64,000 nt of DNA from Microlunatus speluncae (GCF_009299835.1 NZ_VKCZ01000007.1:186001-250000), one strand, 5' to 3'. Counted from the stretch's first letter, positions 8,719 through 21,746 are shown. The notes: generated from the sequence alone by a model not told the origin. Translations and numbers: made by a program.

Positions 8719-10650
8719 TCAGCCCAGCCGACCCAGCACGAGCACGATGCCGACGATGGCCGCGCCGGCGGTCATGGTCAGCGCGTACGTCCGGACGAAT
8801 CCGTTCTGCAGCAGCCGGAGCCGGGCTCCGAAGCCGCCGATCATCCCGGCCACTCCGTGCACCACTCCGTCGACGCCGCCACGATCGGTGGCCGCGACCC
8901 CGTCGGTCAGGGTCTGGCCCGGCCGCATGAAGACCGCCTCGTTGAAGGCGTCGCCGTAGAGATCGTTCCGGCCGGCCAGGGTGAGCGGCGACCGCGAGGC
9001 CGGCGCCACCTTCGGGATGTCCTTTCGCGGGCCGAAGACCAGGAAGGCGATCACCACGCCGACCGCGACCACACCGATGGTGATCAGGCCGATCGGCGAG
9101 AAGTGCAGCAGGCTCGGATGATGATCACCGTGCGAGACGCCGACCGCCGGATCCAGCCAGCCGTTGATCCAGTTGTTCAGCACCAGGCCGCCGACGACCG
9201 AGCCGGCGCCGAGCAGGATCAGCGGGATGGTCATCACCAGCGGTGACTCGTGCGGATGCACGCCCTTCTCCCAGCGCTTCTTGCCCAGGAACGTCATCAG
9301 CATCAGCCGGGTCATGTAGAAGGCCGTCACCCCGGCGCCGACCATGGCGAGCACCCCGACCACGGTGTTGTGCTCGAAGGCCGCCTCGATGATGTGGTCC
9401 TTGGAATAGAAGCCGGACAGGAACGGGAAGCCGATGATCGCCAGGTAGCCGGCGGCGAAGGTGACGAAGGTGATCGGCATCGCCCGGCCCAGGGCCCCAT
9501 AGCGGCGCATGTTCACGTCGTCGTTCATCCCGTGCATCACCGAGCCGGCGCCGAGGAACATGTTGGCCTTGAAGAAGCCGTGGGTGATCAGGTGGAAGAT
9601 CGCGAACGCGTAGCCGGCCGGGCCGATGCCCGCCGCCAGCATCATGTAGCCGATCTGCGACATGGTCGAGCCGGCCAGCGCCTTCTTGATGTCGTCCTTG
9701 GCGCAGCCGATCCAGGCGCCGGCCAGCAGGGTGACCGTGCCGACGATCACGACCGCGGTGCTGGCCGCCTCGGACAGCTCGAAGATCGCGTGCGACCGGA
9801 CCACCAGATAGACGCCGGCGGTGACCATGGTCGCGGCGTGGATCAGCGCCGACACCGGGGTCGGGCCCTCCATCGCGTCCAGCAACCAGGACTGCAGCGG
9901 CACCTGGGCCGACTTGCCGCAGGCGCCGAGCAGCAGCAGGCAGCCCAGCGCGGTGGCGACCCACGGGGTGACGCCGGCGATCCCGGCGTTGACATCGACG
10001 AAGGCCGAGGAGCCGAAGGCGAAGAGCATCAGCATGATCCCGATCGCCATGCCGAGATCACCGACGCGGTTGACGATGAAGGCCTTCTTGGCCGCGACCG
10101 CCGCGCTCGTCTTGTGCTGCCAGAAGCCGATCAAGAGGTACGAGGCGAGGCCCACGCCCTCCCAGCCGACGAACAGCACCAGGTAGTTGTCGGCCAGCAC
10201 CAGCAGCAGCATCGCGGCCACGAACAGGTTGAGGAAGGCGAAGAACCGCCGCCGCCGCTCGTCGTGGGCCATGTAGCCGATGGAGTAGATGTGGATCAGG
10301 CTGCCGACCCCGGTGATCAACAACGTGAACAGGATCGACAGCTGGTCGATCTGCAGGCCGACGCCGATGTCCCAGTTGCCGGTGCCGATCCAGTCCCACA
10401 GGGGCAGGCCGACGGACCGCTGGGCCTCTTCCCGGCCGAGCAACTGGACGAACAGGGTCAGGCCGAGAGCGAAGGAGGCGATCGGCGCCAGGGTGCCGAG
10501 GAAGTGGCCCCAGCGATCACCGAGCCGGCCGACCAGCAGCAGGATCGCGGCGCTGACCAGCGGCATGGCGATCAGCAGCCAGGCATAGCCGAACAGCCCG
10601 TCCGCCGGCACCGGCGTAGGCACTTCGAGCAAGATCATGTTGGGGTCCAC
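8719..10650 (-). CDS. nuoL: NADH-quinone oxidoreductase subunit L
   Basis: A 643-residue distal proton-channel subunit of complex I, with the long C-terminal lateral helix expected of NuoL. Visible family segments are [39 protein letters not shown] and [14 protein letters not shown]. The C-terminal part after about residue 500 (HYDxxF-type linker region, then [17 protein letters not shown]) fits the amphipathic arm. It lies seven bases after nuoK. Confidence 0.96.
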   Translation of the reverse strand: MDPNMILLEVPTPVPADGLFGYAWLLIAMPLVSAAILLLVGRLGDRWGHFLGTLAPIASFALGLTLFVQLLGREEAQRSVGLPLWDWIGTGNWDIGVGLQIDQLSILFTLLITGVGSLIHIYSIGYMAHDERRRRFFAFLNLFVAAMLLLVLADNYLVLFVGWEGVGLASYLLIGFWQHKTSAAVAAKKAFIVNRVGDLGMAIGIMLMLFAFGSSAFVDVNAGIAGVTPWVATALGCLLLLGACGKSAQVPLQSWLLDAMEGPTPVSALIHAATMVTAGVYLVVRSHAIFELSEAASTAVVIVGTVTLLAGAWIGCAKDDIKKALAGSTMSQIGYMMLAAGIGPAGYAFAIFHLITHGFFKANMFLGAGSVMHGMNDDVNMRRYGALGRAMPITFVTFAAGYLAIIGFPFLSGFYSKDHIIEAAFEHNTVVGVLAMVGAGVTAFYMTRLMLMTFLGKKRWEKGVHPHESPLVMTIPLILLGAGSVVGGLVLNNWINGWLDPAVGVSHGDHHPSLLHFSPIGLITIGVVAVGVVIAFLVFGPRKDIPKVAPASRSPLTLAGRNDLYGDAFNEAVFMRPGQTLTDGVAATDRGGVDGVVHGVAGMIGGFGARLRLLQNGFVRTYALTMTAGAAIVGIVLVLGRLG

Positions 10651-10657
10651 TATCTCG

Positions 10658-10957
10658 TCAGAACTTCAACAGGTTCGCGTCGTCGACCGAGGCCGAGCGT
10701 CGGGTACGGAAGATGGTGACGATGATCGCCAGCCCGACCACCACCTCGGCCGCGGCCACCACCATCACGAAGAACGCGGCGAGCTGGCCGTCCAGGTTGC
10801 CGTACAGCCGGGAGAAGGTGACCAATGCCAGGTTGGTCGCGTTCAACATCAGCTCGACACACATGAAGGCGACGATCGCGTTCCGGCGCACCATGAAGCC
10901 GACCGCGCCGATCGTGAACAGCAGCGCCGACAGGATGATGTAGTAGTTCGGATCCAT
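10658..10957 (-). CDS. nuoK: NADH-quinone oxidoreductase subunit K
   Basis: A 99-residue, three-helix membrane subunit of complex I. The conserved acidic helix is seen as [17 protein letters not shown], and the first helix begins [18 protein letters not shown]. Size is exactly that of the family. It starts two bases after the nuoJ stop. Confidence 0.96.
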   Translation of the reverse strand: MDPNYYIILSALLFTIGAVGFMVRRNAIVAFMCVELMLNATNLALVTFSRLYGNLDGQLAAFFVMVVAAAEVVVGLAIIVTIFRTRRSASVDDANLLKF

Positions 10958-10959
10958 GA

Positions 10960-11898
10960 CTACTTCTCCTCCTCACCGGTCGAGTTATCGTTCGCTGAGC
11001 CCGTCGAAGGGCCGCCCTCCGTGGTCTGCCCCTCGACAAGCTCCGGGCGCGCTGTGGTCTCCGGGGTCGGCGGCGGCCGGTAGATCGACAGCTTGTCGCC
11101 GGCAACCGACTTCAGCGACTCCTCGATCGGCCGGGTCAGGTCGCGGGCATCGAGCACCGTACCGCGTGCCTTGAGCGTCTGCGACACCGACTTCTCCGAC
11201 ACGGTGCCGTCCGGCAACAGGGCCGGCACGTGCACCCCGTTGTGCCGGGCGAAAACGCCCGGGGTGGGCAGGGCGCCGGGGTGCTCGCCGGTCTCGGCAT
11301 AGCGGCGCATCCGCTCGCCGGACAGGTCGCGCTGCGACTTCTTCTCCTTCAGCCGCTCCCGGTGCGCCAGCACCATCGCGCCGACCGCGGCGGTGATCAA
11401 CAGCGCCGCGGTCGCCTCGAAGGCGAAGACGTAGTCGTTGAAGATCAACGCGGCCAGCCCCTGGGCGTTGCCGCCGAAGCCGCCCTCGCCGAGCCCCGCG
11501 TTGGCCTGCGTCAGGCCGAGCGGGTTGCCGACGATGGCGTTGCCGACGGCGCCGATCAGCAGGACGGCGAAGCCGAGGCCGGCGATCCCGGCCAGCACCC
11601 GCTGGCCCTTGATCGTTTCGACCAGCGAGTCCGCCGCGTCGACGCCGACCAGCATCAGCACGAACAGGAACAGCATCAGGATGGCGCCGGTGTAGACGAT
11701 GATCTGCACCGCGAACAGGAACGGGGCCTCCAACGCCGCGTACTGGATCGCCAGCGAGATCATCACCACGGCCAGGCAGAGCGCGGAGTGCACCGGGCGC
11801 TTGGCCAGCACCAGGCCCAGAGCGCCCAAGATCATGATCGGCGCCAGCAGCCAGAAGGCCACCTCGGCCCCAGTCACCATCGGAATGAGGCTGATCAT
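10960..11898 (-). CDS. nuoJ: NADH-quinone oxidoreductase subunit J with repeat-derived C-terminal tail
   Basis: A 312-residue membrane subunit of complex I. Five helices occupy about residues 1-185 ([56 protein letters not shown]). Most bacterial NuoJ proteins end soon after this point. Here a hydrophilic tail of about 120 residues follows. The last 35 residues include RPELVEG and PSTGSA, which are translations of two inverted copies of the dispersed repeat (10990-11051), so the tail end appears to be repeat-derived. The ATG overlaps the nuoI stop by four bases. Confidence 0.95.
   Translation of the reverse strand: MISLIPMVTGAEVAFWLLAPIMILGALGLVLAKRPVHSALCLAVVMISLAIQYAALEAPFLFAVQIIVYTGAILMLFLFVLMLVGVDAADSLVETIKGQRVLAGIAGLGFAVLLIGAVGNAIVGNPLGLTQANAGLGEGGFGGNAQGLAALIFNDYVFAFEATAALLITAAVGAMVLAHRERLKEKKSQRDLSGERMRRYAETGEHPGALPTPGVFARHNGVHVPALLPDGTVSEKSVSQTLKARGTVLDARDLTRPIEESLKSVAGDKLSIYRPPPTPETTARPELVEGQTTEGGPSTGSANDNSTGEEEK
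10990..11051. repeat. Inverted pair of dispersed 23-base repeats inside nuoJ
   Basis: GTTCGCTGAGCCCGTCGAAG begins at 10990 and a degenerate opposite-orientation copy (CCCCTCGACAAGCTCCGGGC) begins at 11029. Both lie in frame in the 3' end of nuoJ and are translated as PSTGSA and PELVEG. They match the consensus CCCTTCGACAGGCTCAGGGA found elsewhere in the window. Confidence 0.8.
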
Positions 11899-12554
11899 CG
11901 GTTCGCCTCCTGCTGCTGCGCGGCAGCGCGTTCTTCCTCGAGCTTGGCGGCCTGCTTGGCTTCCTTCTTCTTCTGCTTCCAGCCCTTGATGCCCTGGTTG
12001 ATCGGCTTCGGCTCGACCCCGCTGATGTCGCCGGCCCGATCGTCGGGTCGGCCGGTCGCCGGCAGGCCGAGGAAGTACTGCTGCTCGTCGTCGCCGAGGC
12101 GGCGCGGATGCGGCGGCTGCTCCATCCCGGGCAGCAGCGGCGCCAGCAGCTCCTGCTTCTCGTAGATCAACGCCTTGCGGTTGTCGTCGGCCAGTTCGAA
12201 CTCGTTGGTCATCGTCAGCGCCCGGGTCGGGCAGGCCTCGATGCAGAGCCCACAGAGGATGCAACGCAGGTAGTTGATCTGGTAGACCCGGCCGTACCGC
12301 TCACCCGGGGAGAAGCGCTCCTCCTCGGTGTTCGACGCACCCTCGACGTAGATCGCGTCCGCCGGGCAGGCCCAGGCGCACAGCTCGCAGCCGACACACT
12401 TCTCCAGCCCGTCCGGCCAGCGGTTCAGCTGGTGCCGGCCGTGGAAGCGCGGGGCGGTGATCCGCGGCGCCAGCGGATACTCCTCGGTGAACGTCTTGCG
12501 GAACATCGTCTTGAACGTGACGCCGAAGCCCGCGATCGGATCCAGCACACCCAT
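11895..12554 (-). CDS. nuoI: NADH-quinone oxidoreductase subunit I
   Basis: A 219-residue iron-sulfur subunit linking the peripheral and membrane arms. Two 4Fe-4S sites are complete: C53, C56, C59, C63 ([12 protein letters not shown]) and C98, C101, C104, C108 ([12 protein letters not shown]). A charged lysine/alanine-rich tail of some 40 residues follows the usual domain. The start shares one base with the nuoH stop, and the stop overlaps nuoJ by four bases. Confidence 0.96.
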   Translation of the reverse strand: MGVLDPIAGFGVTFKTMFRKTFTEEYPLAPRITAPRFHGRHQLNRWPDGLEKCVGCELCAWACPADAIYVEGASNTEEERFSPGERYGRVYQINYLRCILCGLCIEACPTRALTMTNEFELADDNRKALIYEKQELLAPLLPGMEQPPHPRRLGDDEQQYFLGLPATGRPDDRAGDISGVEPKPINQGIKGWKQKKKEAKQAAKLEEERAAAQQQEANR

Positions 12555-13927
12555 CAGGAATCAGCCCTCTCTGCGGACTCGCCCGCGGCGCTGTTGGACA
12601 CCGTGGCCGACCGTCTCGGTTGGTGGTCCTCGTCGGGGGTGACCACGCCGGACAGCTCGGGCAGTTGTTGCCCGCCCATCGGCGGCACCGGATAGCCACC
12701 GGCGAACGCGTCGAACGGTTCGACCGCCACGTCCTCGTCCTCCTCCGGCTTCCGGTCGCCGACGAACAGGACCACGAGCAGCGCGATCAAGATCACCGCG
12801 GCGGCGATCCAGAACAACTGCGGCGGGAACCAGCCCTCGTTGGTGCCGAGCCGGAACGCCGAGACCAGCACGATCCAGGCCAGCGAGATCGGGATCAGGA
12901 ACTTCCAGCCGAAGTGCATGAACTGGTCGTAGCGCAGTCGCGGCAGGGTGCCCCGCAGCCAGACGAACAGGAACAGGCAGGCGACGACCTTGAGCAGGAA
13001 CCAGAGCAGGCCCCACCAGCCCACGTCCAGCCCCGGGATCAGGTTGAACGGGAGCGGCGCGTGATAGCCGCCGAGGAACAGCGTGGTGGCCAGCGCGGAG
13101 ACCGTGATCATGTTCATGTACTCGGCCATGAAGAACATGGCGTAGCGCATCGAGGAGTATTCGGTGGCGAAACCGGCGACCAGCTCACCCTCGGCCTCGG
13201 GCAGGTCGAACGGGGCCCGGTTGGTCTCGCCGACCATCGAGATCAGGTAGATCACGAACGACGGGATCAGCACCACCGCATACCAGGTCGGCATCGGGAT
13301 CTCGGTGTTGAACAGGATCGCGGTCCGCGGCACCGCCTGTGCCTCGACGATCTCCGAGGTGGACATCGAGCCGGAGTAGAGGAACACCGCGACCAGGGCC
13401 AGGCCCATCGCGACCTCGTAGCTGATCACCTGGGCGCTGGAGCGCAGTCCGCCCAGCAGCGGGTACGTCGAGCCGGAGGACCAACCGGCCAGCACGATGC
13501 CGTACACGCCGACCGCGGCCACGGCGACGATGAACAGCACCGAGACCGGGAAGTCGGCCACCTGCAGCGGCGTGACGATGTCGGTGAACGGCACCTGCAC
13601 CGGACCGGCCATCGGGATCACCGCGAAGGCGGTGATCGCCGGGATGGCGATCACGAACGGCGCCAGCATGAAGACCAGCTTGTCCGCCGCCTTGGGCGTC
13701 AGGTCTTCCTTGAACATCAGCTTCATGCCGTCGGCCAGGGACTGCAGGCTGCCGAACGGGCCGTTCATGGTCGGACCGTGCCGGTGCTGCATCCGGCCGA
13801 CGACCTTGCGCTCGTAGACGATCGTGAACAGCGTCATCACCAGCAGCACCACGAACGCGAAGACGGCCTTGAGCAGCACCACCCACCAGGGGGCGGTGCC
13901 GAAGATCGTGAGATCGAGCGGATTCAT
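12554..13927 (-). CDS. nuoH: NADH-quinone oxidoreductase subunit H
   Basis: A 457-residue membrane subunit that shapes the quinone chamber of complex I. Diagnostic stretches are [40 protein letters not shown] and [20 protein letters not shown]. About eight to nine helices are seen. A soluble tail of about 70 residues rich in Asp/Glu and Pro extends beyond the last helix, longer than in E. coli and common in actinobacteria. It begins two bases after nuoG stops. Confidence 0.96.
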   Translation of the reverse strand: MNPLDLTIFGTAPWWVVLLKAVFAFVVLLVMTLFTIVYERKVVGRMQHRHGPTMNGPFGSLQSLADGMKLMFKEDLTPKAADKLVFMLAPFVIAIPAITAFAVIPMAGPVQVPFTDIVTPLQVADFPVSVLFIVAVAAVGVYGIVLAGWSSGSTYPLLGGLRSSAQVISYEVAMGLALVAVFLYSGSMSTSEIVEAQAVPRTAILFNTEIPMPTWYAVVLIPSFVIYLISMVGETNRAPFDLPEAEGELVAGFATEYSSMRYAMFFMAEYMNMITVSALATTLFLGGYHAPLPFNLIPGLDVGWWGLLWFLLKVVACLFLFVWLRGTLPRLRYDQFMHFGWKFLIPISLAWIVLVSAFRLGTNEGWFPPQLFWIAAAVILIALLVVLFVGDRKPEEDEDVAVEPFDAFAGGYPVPPMGGQQLPELSGVVTPDEDHQPRRSATVSNSAAGESAERADS

Positions 13928-13929
13928 GA

Positions 13930-16415
13930 TCAGGCTCCCTGCTCATCCTCGACCGGGTCGGCCGACGCTTCCGGTGCCGCGATCCGGACCACGTCACCGG
14001 CCGCGGCGGCCAGTCGGTCGGCCACCCCGATGCCCGGGGCCAGGGTCGGCACCCAGACCACTCCGTCGGCCATCTCCGGCACCAGTTCGACCGGCAACTG
14101 CAACGATCCATGATCATTCTCGATCCGGATCTGATCACCGATCCCGGCGGCCTCGGCGGTCGCCGTGCTGAGCCGGGCCACGGTGCGGCGGGCCGTCGCC
14201 AGCAGTTCCGGCTCGTTGTCCACCGACCGGCTGGCGTCGATCGCCAGCCGCCAGGTGGCCAGCACCACGGTCGTGGTGCCGGGGACGCTGGCCCGGCCGG
14301 GCTCGATGTTCGGGGCCGGCGCCACGTGGCCGTCCCAGGGGCCGAGCTCGGCCAGTTCGGCGCTCGCCTCGGCGGCCGAGCGGACGCCGAGATCCTTGCC
14401 CAGCAGGTCGGCCAGCGCGGCCAGCACCCGCAGGTCGGTCATCACGTTGTCCCGCTTGATCACCACCGGGAACGGCCGCTCCCGGCCCTCCCAGGTGAGG
14501 AAGCTGCCGGCCCGCTCCTCGATCAGCGACACCGGCAGCACCACGTCGGCCCGCTCGGTCACCGACGACGCGCGCTGCTCGACACTGATCACGAAGCCGA
14601 CCTGCTCCAGCCCCTCCAGCGCGGACTGCGGGTCCATCAGGTCGCCCGGGTCGACGCCGGCCACGACCAGCGCGCCGAGCTCGGCGTCGGCGGCCGACAT
14701 CAGCATCTCGTCGCCGTCCCGGCCTTCCAGGGCCGGCACCTCGGTGACGCCCCAGGCGCTGGCCAGGTCGACCCGCGCGCTCGCGTCGGAGATCGGGCGA
14801 CCACCGGGCAGCAGGTTGGGCAGACAGCCGGCCTCGACCGCGCCGCGATCACCGGCCCGGCGCGGGATCCAGGCGATCCGGGCGCCGGTCGACCGGCTCA
14901 GCGCCAGCACCGCGGTCAGAGTGCCGGACGACAGCGCCGCCCGCTCGCCGACCAAGATCACCGAGTCGGCGTCGAGCTGGACGCCGGCCGGCAGCTGGTT
15001 CAACGTCGCCGCCTCGGCCCCGGGCACGGTCTTGATCAAGGTCGCGCCGTGCTTGCGGGCGCCGTTGCTCAGGTACGGGGCCAGGGTCCAGGACTTGAGC
15101 TTGCTCTTCCGGTGCGCCTTGCGCAGCCGGAGGAAGATCGTTCCGGCCTCCTCCTCGGCCTCGAACGACACCAGCAGCACGCCGGAGGCGGACTCCAGGT
15201 CGTCGAAGCTGACCGGGGCGGCGCCCGGCCGGGACGCCGAGCCGGCGACCGCGTGGGCCAGGAACTCGGCCTCCTCGGCGGTGTTGGGCCGGGACCGGAA
15301 GTCGATGTTGTTGGTGCCCAGGACCACCCGGGCGAACTTCGAGTAGCCGTAGGCGTCCTGCACGGTGAGCCGGCCGCCGGTCAGCACGCCGACCGAGTCG
15401 CCGGCCTGCTTCAGCCCGTCGGCCGCGGCCTGCAGCGCCTCGGGCCAGGAGGCCGGCCGGAGCACGCTCTCGCCGGTCGCCGCGTCGGTGTCACGGACCA
15501 GCGGGTACGTCAGCCGATCGTCACCGCGGCCGTAACGGAAGGCAAACCGGTCCTTGTCGGTGATCCACTCCTCGTTCACCTCGGGATCGTTGCCGGCCAT
15601 CCGGCGCATCACGGTGCCGCGGCGATGATCAACCCGGATCGCCGAACCACAGGCGTCGTGCTCGGCCACCGACGGCGTCGAGACAAGATCAAAAGGCCGG
15701 GACCGGAACCGGTAGGCGGCGCTGGTCAGCGCGCCGACCGGACAGATCTGGATCGTGTTGCCGGAGAAGTAGGACTCGAACGGCTCGCGCTCGTAGATGC
15801 CGACCTGCTGCAGCGCGCCGCGCTCGACCAGCGCGATGAACGGATCGCCGGCGATCTGCTCGGAGAACCGGGTGCAGCGGGCGCAGAGCACGCAGCGCTC
15901 GCGGTCCAGCAGCACCTGGGCCGAGATGTTGATCGGCTTCGGGAAGGTCCGCTTGAGATCGGTGAACCGGCTCTCCGCATACCCGTGGCTCATCGCCTGG
16001 TTCTGCAGCGGGCACTCACCGCCCTTGTCGCAGATCGGGCAGTCCAGCGGGTGGTTGATCAGCAGGAATTCCATGTTGCCGTGCTGCGCCTTCTCGGCGA
16101 CCGGCGAGGAGACCTGGGTCCGGACCTGCATCCCCGGCATCACCTCGAGCGTGCACGAGGCCTGCGGCTTCGGCATCCCGCGGCCGTTGCCGGCATCCGG
16201 GATCTCGACCAGGCACTGGCGGCAGGCGCCGACCGGCTCGAGCAGCGGATGATCACAGAACCGCGGCACCTCGACACCGATCAGCTCGGCGGCGCGGATC
16301 ACCAGGGTGCCCTTGGGCACCGACACCTCGACGTCGTCGATGGTGACCGTGACCAGGTCTTCCTTCGGAACCACGTCCCCTGAGCCCGTCGAAGGGCTCT
16401 TATCGGCGGTGACCG

Positions 16416-16419
<4 letters not shown>
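13930..16419 (-). CDS. nuoG: NADH-quinone oxidoreductase subunit G
   Basis: An 829-residue large iron-sulfur subunit. The N1b 2Fe-2S ligands are C55, C66, C69 and C89. The N5 site is H123, C127, C130 and C136. The N4 site is C176, C179, C182 and C226. A molybdopterin-oxidoreductase-like domain follows. The extra N7 cluster found in some bacteria seems lost: the expected Cys block reads [18 protein letters not shown], with one displaced cysteine. Residues 9-14 (PSTGSG) are encoded by a copy of the dispersed repeat, directly ahead of the conserved start of the domain. The ATG overlaps the nuoF stop by four bases. Confidence 0.95.
16376..16398. repeat. Dispersed repeat copy inside the 5' end of nuoG
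   Basis: GTCCCCTGAGCCCGTCGAAG starting at 16376 is a copy of the dispersed repeat. In the nuoG direction it is translated as SPSTGSGD, only eight codons after the start, in a region that varies among NuoG proteins. Confidence 0.75.
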
Positions 16420-17740
<1,321 letters not shown>

Positions 17741-17741
<1 letters not shown>

Positions 17742-18496
17742 CAGGCCTTTCCTTCCTCGGACTCGGCCGAAGCCTCCGGAACCGCCCCGGGCTCCGGTGC
17801 CTTCCAGCCGTTGCGTCGCGCGATCTCCAAGCCCAGCACGGATTCCGGGCCGGCCGCCGGACCCTCGTCGGCCCGGCCGTCGGGGAAGCCGGCCAGCACC
17901 CGCTCGGCCTGCTTCCAGGTGCAGATCCGGGCGCCGCGGGTGGACTGGACTTCCGCACCGGCCCGCAGCTTGTCCACGACCTCGACCGCCGACTCCGGGG
18001 TCTGGTTGTCCATGAACTCCCAGTTGACCATCATCACCGGGGCGAAGTCGCAGGCGGCGTTGCACTCGATGTGCTCGAGCGTGATCTTGCCGTCCTCGGT
18101 CGTCTCGTCGTTGCCGACCTCGAGATGATCTTGCAGCCGGGACAGCACCTCGTCGCCGCCCATGATCGCGCAGAGCGCGGTGGTGCAGACGCCGACGTGG
18201 TAGTCACCGACCGGCTTGCGCTTGTACATGGTGTAGAACGTCGCGACGCCGGAGACATCGGCCGCGGTCAGGCCGAGGAGGTCCGCGCAGATCTCGATCC
18301 CGGCCGGGGTGACCCGGCCCTCGACGCTCTGCACCAGATGCAGCATCGGCAGCAGAGCCGACCGGGCCTGCGGATAACGGGCCGCGATCTGCCGCAGCTC
18401 GTTGATCGTGTCCTCGCCGATGCTCGTCTCGGTGACCGAGTAGTCCAGGCTCGGCTCGTCGAAGTGGGTCTTCAGGTGGCCGTTCTCGCCGCTCAC
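17741..18496 (-). CDS. nuoE: NADH-quinone oxidoreductase subunit E
   Basis: A 251-residue thioredoxin-fold subunit holding the N1a 2Fe-2S cluster. Ligands are C104, C109, C145 and C149 (CTTALC; CNAAC). The N-terminal helical part contains [19 protein letters not shown]. An acidic tail of about 40 residues ([14 protein letters not shown]) is longer than in E. coli. It overlaps nuoD by four bases at its start. Confidence 0.95.
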
Positions 18497-19833
18497 CGAT
18501 CAACACCTCCCATAACCGGGTCCAAGGAAGCGACCGCAACGATCACGTCCGACACCATGCCGCCCTCGCACATCACCGGCATCGCCTGCAGGTTGACGAA
18601 GCTCGGGTCGCGGAAGTGGGCCCGGAACGGCCGGGTGCCGCCGTCGGAGACGACGTGCGCACCGAGCTCGCCGCGCGGGCTCTCGACCGGCACGTAGGCC
18701 TGGCCGGGCGGCACCCGGAAGCCTTCGGTGACCAACTTGAAGTGGTGGATCAGCGCTTCCATCGACTCACCCATGATGTGCTTCAGGTATTCGTTGGAGT
18801 TGCCCATGCCGTCGCTGCCGATGGCCAGTTGGGCCGGCCAGGCGATCTTGCGGTCGGCGACCATCACCGGGTCGCCCTGCATCTTCTCCAGCCGCTCGAT
18901 GCACTGCTCGACGATCTTGACGCTCTCCCACATCTCGTTCAGCCGGATCCGGAACCGGCCGTAGGAGTCGCAGGTGTCCCAGGTCTGGACCTCGAAGTCG
19001 TACGTCTCGTAGCCGCTGTAGGGCTGCTTCTTGCGCAGGTCCCAGTCGTAGCCGGTGGAACGCAGCGTCGGGCCGCTGATGCCGAGCGCCATGCAGCCGG
19101 CCAGATCGAGGTAGCCGACGTCGCTGAGCCGGCCCTTGAAGATCGGGTTCTCGTTGCAGAAGTCGGCGTATTCCGGCAGGTGCCGCTTCAGCCACTTGAC
19201 CAGATCGCGAAGATGATCAAGGCCGTTGTCGGGCAGGTCGTTGGCGACGCCGCCGGGCCGGATGTAGGCGTGATTCATCCGAAGGCCCGTGATCAACTCG
19301 AACGCGTCGAGGACCTTCTCCCTTTCGCGGAAGCCGATCGTCATCACGGTCAGCGCGCCGATCTCCATCCCGCCGGTGGCGATGCAGACCAGGTGCGAGG
19401 AGATCCGGTTCAGTTCGAGCATCATCACCCGGATGACCTCGGCCTTCTCCGGGATCTGATCTTCGATGTCGAGCAACCGCTCCACGCCGAGGCAGTAGGA
19501 CATCTCCTGCGACAGCGGCGACAGGTAGTCCATCCGGGTGCAGAAGGTCACGCCCTGGGTCCAGGTGCGGAACTCCATGTTCTTCTCGATCCCGGTGTGC
19601 AGATAGCCGATGCCGGTCCTGGCCTCCGTGACCGACTCGCCTTCCATCTCCAAGATCAACCGGAGCACGCCGTGGGTGGACGGGTGCTGCGGGCCCATGT
19701 TGACGACGATCCGCTCGTCGCCGCGTTCGGCCTGATCGGCGACGACCGTGTCCCAGTCCTGCCCGGTGACGGTGTAGGTCTGATCGGCGTCGTCGTCGGT
19801 AAAGGTGCCGTAGGGATCCGTGGTGCTCGACAT
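18493..19833 (-). CDS. nuoD: NADH-quinone oxidoreductase subunit D
   Basis: A 446-residue, 49-kDa-type subunit lining the quinone site. The quinone-proximal loop is [15 protein letters not shown], with His at 50 and 54. Other conserved stretches are [29 protein letters not shown] and [15 protein letters not shown]. Length is normal. Its start shares one base with the nuoC stop. Confidence 0.96.
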   Translation of the reverse strand: MSSTTDPYGTFTDDDADQTYTVTGQDWDTVVADQAERGDERIVVNMGPQHPSTHGVLRLILEMEGESVTEARTGIGYLHTGIEKNMEFRTWTQGVTFCTRMDYLSPLSQEMSYCLGVERLLDIEDQIPEKAEVIRVMMLELNRISSHLVCIATGGMEIGALTVMTIGFREREKVLDAFELITGLRMNHAYIRPGGVANDLPDNGLDHLRDLVKWLKRHLPEYADFCNENPIFKGRLSDVGYLDLAGCMALGISGPTLRSTGYDWDLRKKQPYSGYETYDFEVQTWDTCDSYGRFRIRLNEMWESVKIVEQCIERLEKMQGDPVMVADRKIAWPAQLAIGSDGMGNSNEYLKHIMGESMEALIHHFKLVTEGFRVPPGQAYVPVESPRGELGAHVVSDGGTRPFRAHFRDPSFVNLQAMPVMCEGGMVSDVIVAVASLDPVMGGVDR

Positions 19834-20630
19834 CAGTTGTAGCTCCTCCGCTGATCGGGAGGCGGAATCGAGGCGCCCTTGTATTCGACGTCGATTCCGC
19901 CGAGCGGATAGTCCTTGCGCTGAGGGAAGCCCGGCCAGTCGTCGGGCATCAGGATCCGGGTCAACGACGGGTGACCGTCGAAGATGATCCCGAACATGTC
20001 GTACGTCTCCCGCTCGTGCCAGTCGGCCGTCGGGTAAGTCGGCACCACCGAGGGGATGTGCGGATCGGCGTCCGGTGCGGTGACCTCGACCCGGATCCGC
20101 CGGTTGTGGGTCATCGACTGCAGGTGGTAGACCGCGTGCAGTTCGCGCCCGTTGTCGGCCGGGTAGTGGACGCCGGAAATGCTGCTGCAGAACTCGAACC
20201 GCAGCACCGCGTCGTCCCGCAACTGCGGCACCAACTCGGCGAAGTGCTCCCGCTCGACGTAGAAGGTGATCTCGCCCCGGTGCACCACCACCCGGGTGAT
20301 CGCCTCGGCGTGATTCGGCATCAGCTCGCAGATCCGGTCGTACACCTCGTCGAACCAGCCGCCGTACGGAGGCAGCGATCCGGCCGGGAACTCGACGGTC
20401 TTGATCAAGCCGCCGTAGCCGGAGGTGTCCGACGAACCCGTGGCGCCGAACATGCCGCGACGCACACCGATCACCTCGGCCCGGGTGGTGCCGTCTTGAT
20501 CAGCTTGATCAGCTTCGGTCGCCAGGGCATCACTCGGGGCGGCGGTGCCGCCGGTGTGCTGGGCCTTGGCCGACTGGCTCTCGGTCGGCTCCTCGTCGGG
20601 GCCCTTGGCCCGGCGCGGCTTGTCGCTCAT
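19833..20630 (-). CDS. nuoC: NADH-quinone oxidoreductase subunit C
   Basis: A 265-residue, 30-kDa-type subunit of the peripheral arm. The conserved end is REVYDMFGI-like ([20 protein letters not shown]) followed by [20 protein letters not shown]. The first 70 residues are a charged, poorly conserved extension typical of actinobacteria. The start overlaps the nuoB stop by four bases. Confidence 0.95.
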   Translation of the reverse strand: MSDKPRRAKGPDEEPTESQSAKAQHTGGTAAPSDALATEADQADQDGTTRAEVIGVRRGMFGATGSSDTSGYGGLIKTVEFPAGSLPPYGGWFDEVYDRICELMPNHAEAITRVVVHRGEITFYVEREHFAELVPQLRDDAVLRFEFCSSISGVHYPADNGRELHAVYHLQSMTHNRRIRVEVTAPDADPHIPSVVPTYPTADWHERETYDMFGIIFDGHPSLTRILMPDDWPGFPQRKDYPLGGIDVEYKGASIPPPDQRRSYN

Positions 20631-21181
20631 CGCAACAGACCCTTCATCTCGTGCGTCGGGACCATGCTCAAGGCCCGCTGCTCGGCGCGCTCGTTGGCCT
20701 CGATCTCGTTCAACCCGACCGGACGCTCGCGGACCTTGTCGCGGAGCTTGAACATCGCGTCGATCAACATCTCCGGCCGCGGCGGGCAGCCGGGCAGATA
20801 GATGTCGACCGGCACCACATGATCAACACCCTGCACGATCGCGTAGTTGTTGAACATGCCGCCGGTGCTGGCGCAGACGCCCATCGCGAGCACCCACTTG
20901 GGGTTGTGCATCTGGTCGTAGATCTGGCGCAGCACCGGGGCCATCTTCTGGCTCACCCGGCCGGCGACGATCATCAGGTCGGCCTGGCGCGGCGAGGCCC
21001 GGAAGACCTCCTGGCCCCAGCGACCGGAGTCGTAGCGCGGCGCGCCGTACGTCATCATCTCGATCGCGCAGCAGGCCAGGCCGAACGTGGCCGGCCAGAA
21101 CGAGGCACTGCGCATGTAACCGAAGATGTTCTCGACGGTGGTCAGCAGCACCCCGGTGGGGAGCTTCTCTTCTACGCCCAT
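20627..21181 (-). CDS. nuoB: NADH-quinone oxidoreductase subunit B
   Basis: A 184-residue subunit carrying cluster N2, the last iron-sulfur centre before quinone. Ligands are C37, C38, C103 and C132 ([25 protein letters not shown]). The start is [10 protein letters not shown] at 21181, preceded by GGAGGT. An in-frame start at 21235 would overlap nuoA and lacks the family N-terminus. Confidence 0.95.
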   Translation of the reverse strand: MGVEEKLPTGVLLTTVENIFGYMRSASFWPATFGLACCAIEMMTYGAPRYDSGRWGQEVFRASPRQADLMIVAGRVSQKMAPVLRQIYDQMHNPKWVLAMGVCASTGGMFNNYAIVQGVDHVVPVDIYLPGCPPRPEMLIDAMFKLRDKVRERPVGLNEIEANERAEQRALSMVPTHEMKGLLR

Positions 21182-21212
21182 CAGCGCACCTCCGAAGCCT
21201 TGCGGTGGTTGT

Positions 21213-21572
21213 TCAGTCCCATTCCAGTCCCCCACGTCGGAGCACGTAGACGTACGCCACGAAGACGGTGACGATGAACAGCACCATCTCGACCAGCGCG
21301 AACGTGCCCATCTGCTCGAAGGACACGGCCCAGGGATAGAGGAAGACGATCTCGATGTCGAAGACGATGAACAGCATCGCGGTGATGTAGTACTTCACCG
21401 GGAAGCGCCCGCCGCCGATCGGCTGCGGAGTCGGCTCGATGCCACACTCGTACGAGTCGTATTTGGCCCGGTTGTAACGCCCCGGGCCGACGATCATGGT
21501 GGTCAGGATGGTCAGGCCGACGAACGCGGCGGCGATCGCCAGCATCATCACGATGCCGATGTAGGGGCTCAC
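21213..21572 (-). CDS. nuoA: NADH-quinone oxidoreductase subunit A
   Basis: A 119-residue, three-helix subunit and first gene of the operon. Diagnostic segments are [31 protein letters not shown] and FLYPWAV. The GTG at 21572 gives the family N-terminus ([11 protein letters not shown]). AAGGAGG lies about 11 bases upstream, and the GTG overlaps the stop of a 31-codon leader ORF. Confidence 0.94.
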   Translation of the reverse strand: MSPYIGIVMMLAIAAAFVGLTILTTMIVGPGRYNRAKYDSYECGIEPTPQPIGGGRFPVKYYITAMLFIVFDIEIVFLYPWAVSFEQMGTFALVEMVLFIVTVFVAYVYVLRRGGLEWD

Positions 21573-21664
21573 CGCTGGCCGGCCCTCCTTGTCGAGAAAC
21601 GGCCGGCTCGCTCGGTCTCGGCGTCGTCGCGCAGGCGGATGACGCCGGACAGGGTGGGACCCAT
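21569..21664 (-). CDS. Small leader ORF coupled to nuoA
   Basis: A 31-codon ORF (MGPTLSGVIRLRDD through STRRAGQR) with CAGGAG seven bases before its ATG. Its TGA overlaps the nuoA GTG start (GTGA), the same coupling used elsewhere in this operon. Basic and hydrophilic with no membrane segment. It could be a leader peptide that helps load ribosomes on nuoA or a small protein. No homologue is recognised, and the evidence is only the site, the spacing and the overlap. Confidence 0.5.
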   Translation of the reverse strand: MGPTLSGVIRLRDDAETERAGRFSTRRAGQR

Positions 21665-21728
21665 TGCCGCTCCTGCTAGGTGTTGTTGCCTGGCGCGCTC
21701 GGCACCACAGCACTACGGGGTCACGAGT

Positions 21729-21746
21729 TAGTGAAAACAATCACTA
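21729..21746. promoter_or_regulatory. Rex-like operator upstream of nuoA
   Basis: TAGTGA-N6-TCACTA is a perfect 6-base inverted repeat. The GTGA-N6-TCAC core has the same spacing as known Rex operators (TGTGAA-N4-TTCACA). In Streptomyces, Rex is a redox sensor whose targets include nuo and cydAB. The site lies about 65 bases ahead of the leader ORF and 157 ahead of nuoA, a sensible promoter position. Confidence 0.6.

Noticed and set aside
12620-16383. Very long open frames on the plus strand opposite nuoH and nuoG (up to about 750 codons).
   Set aside because: They are antisense shadows caused by GC-rich third positions; their products are Gly/Arg/Asp/His-rich low-complexity sequences without family resemblance, and the minus strand holds confidently identified nuo genes.
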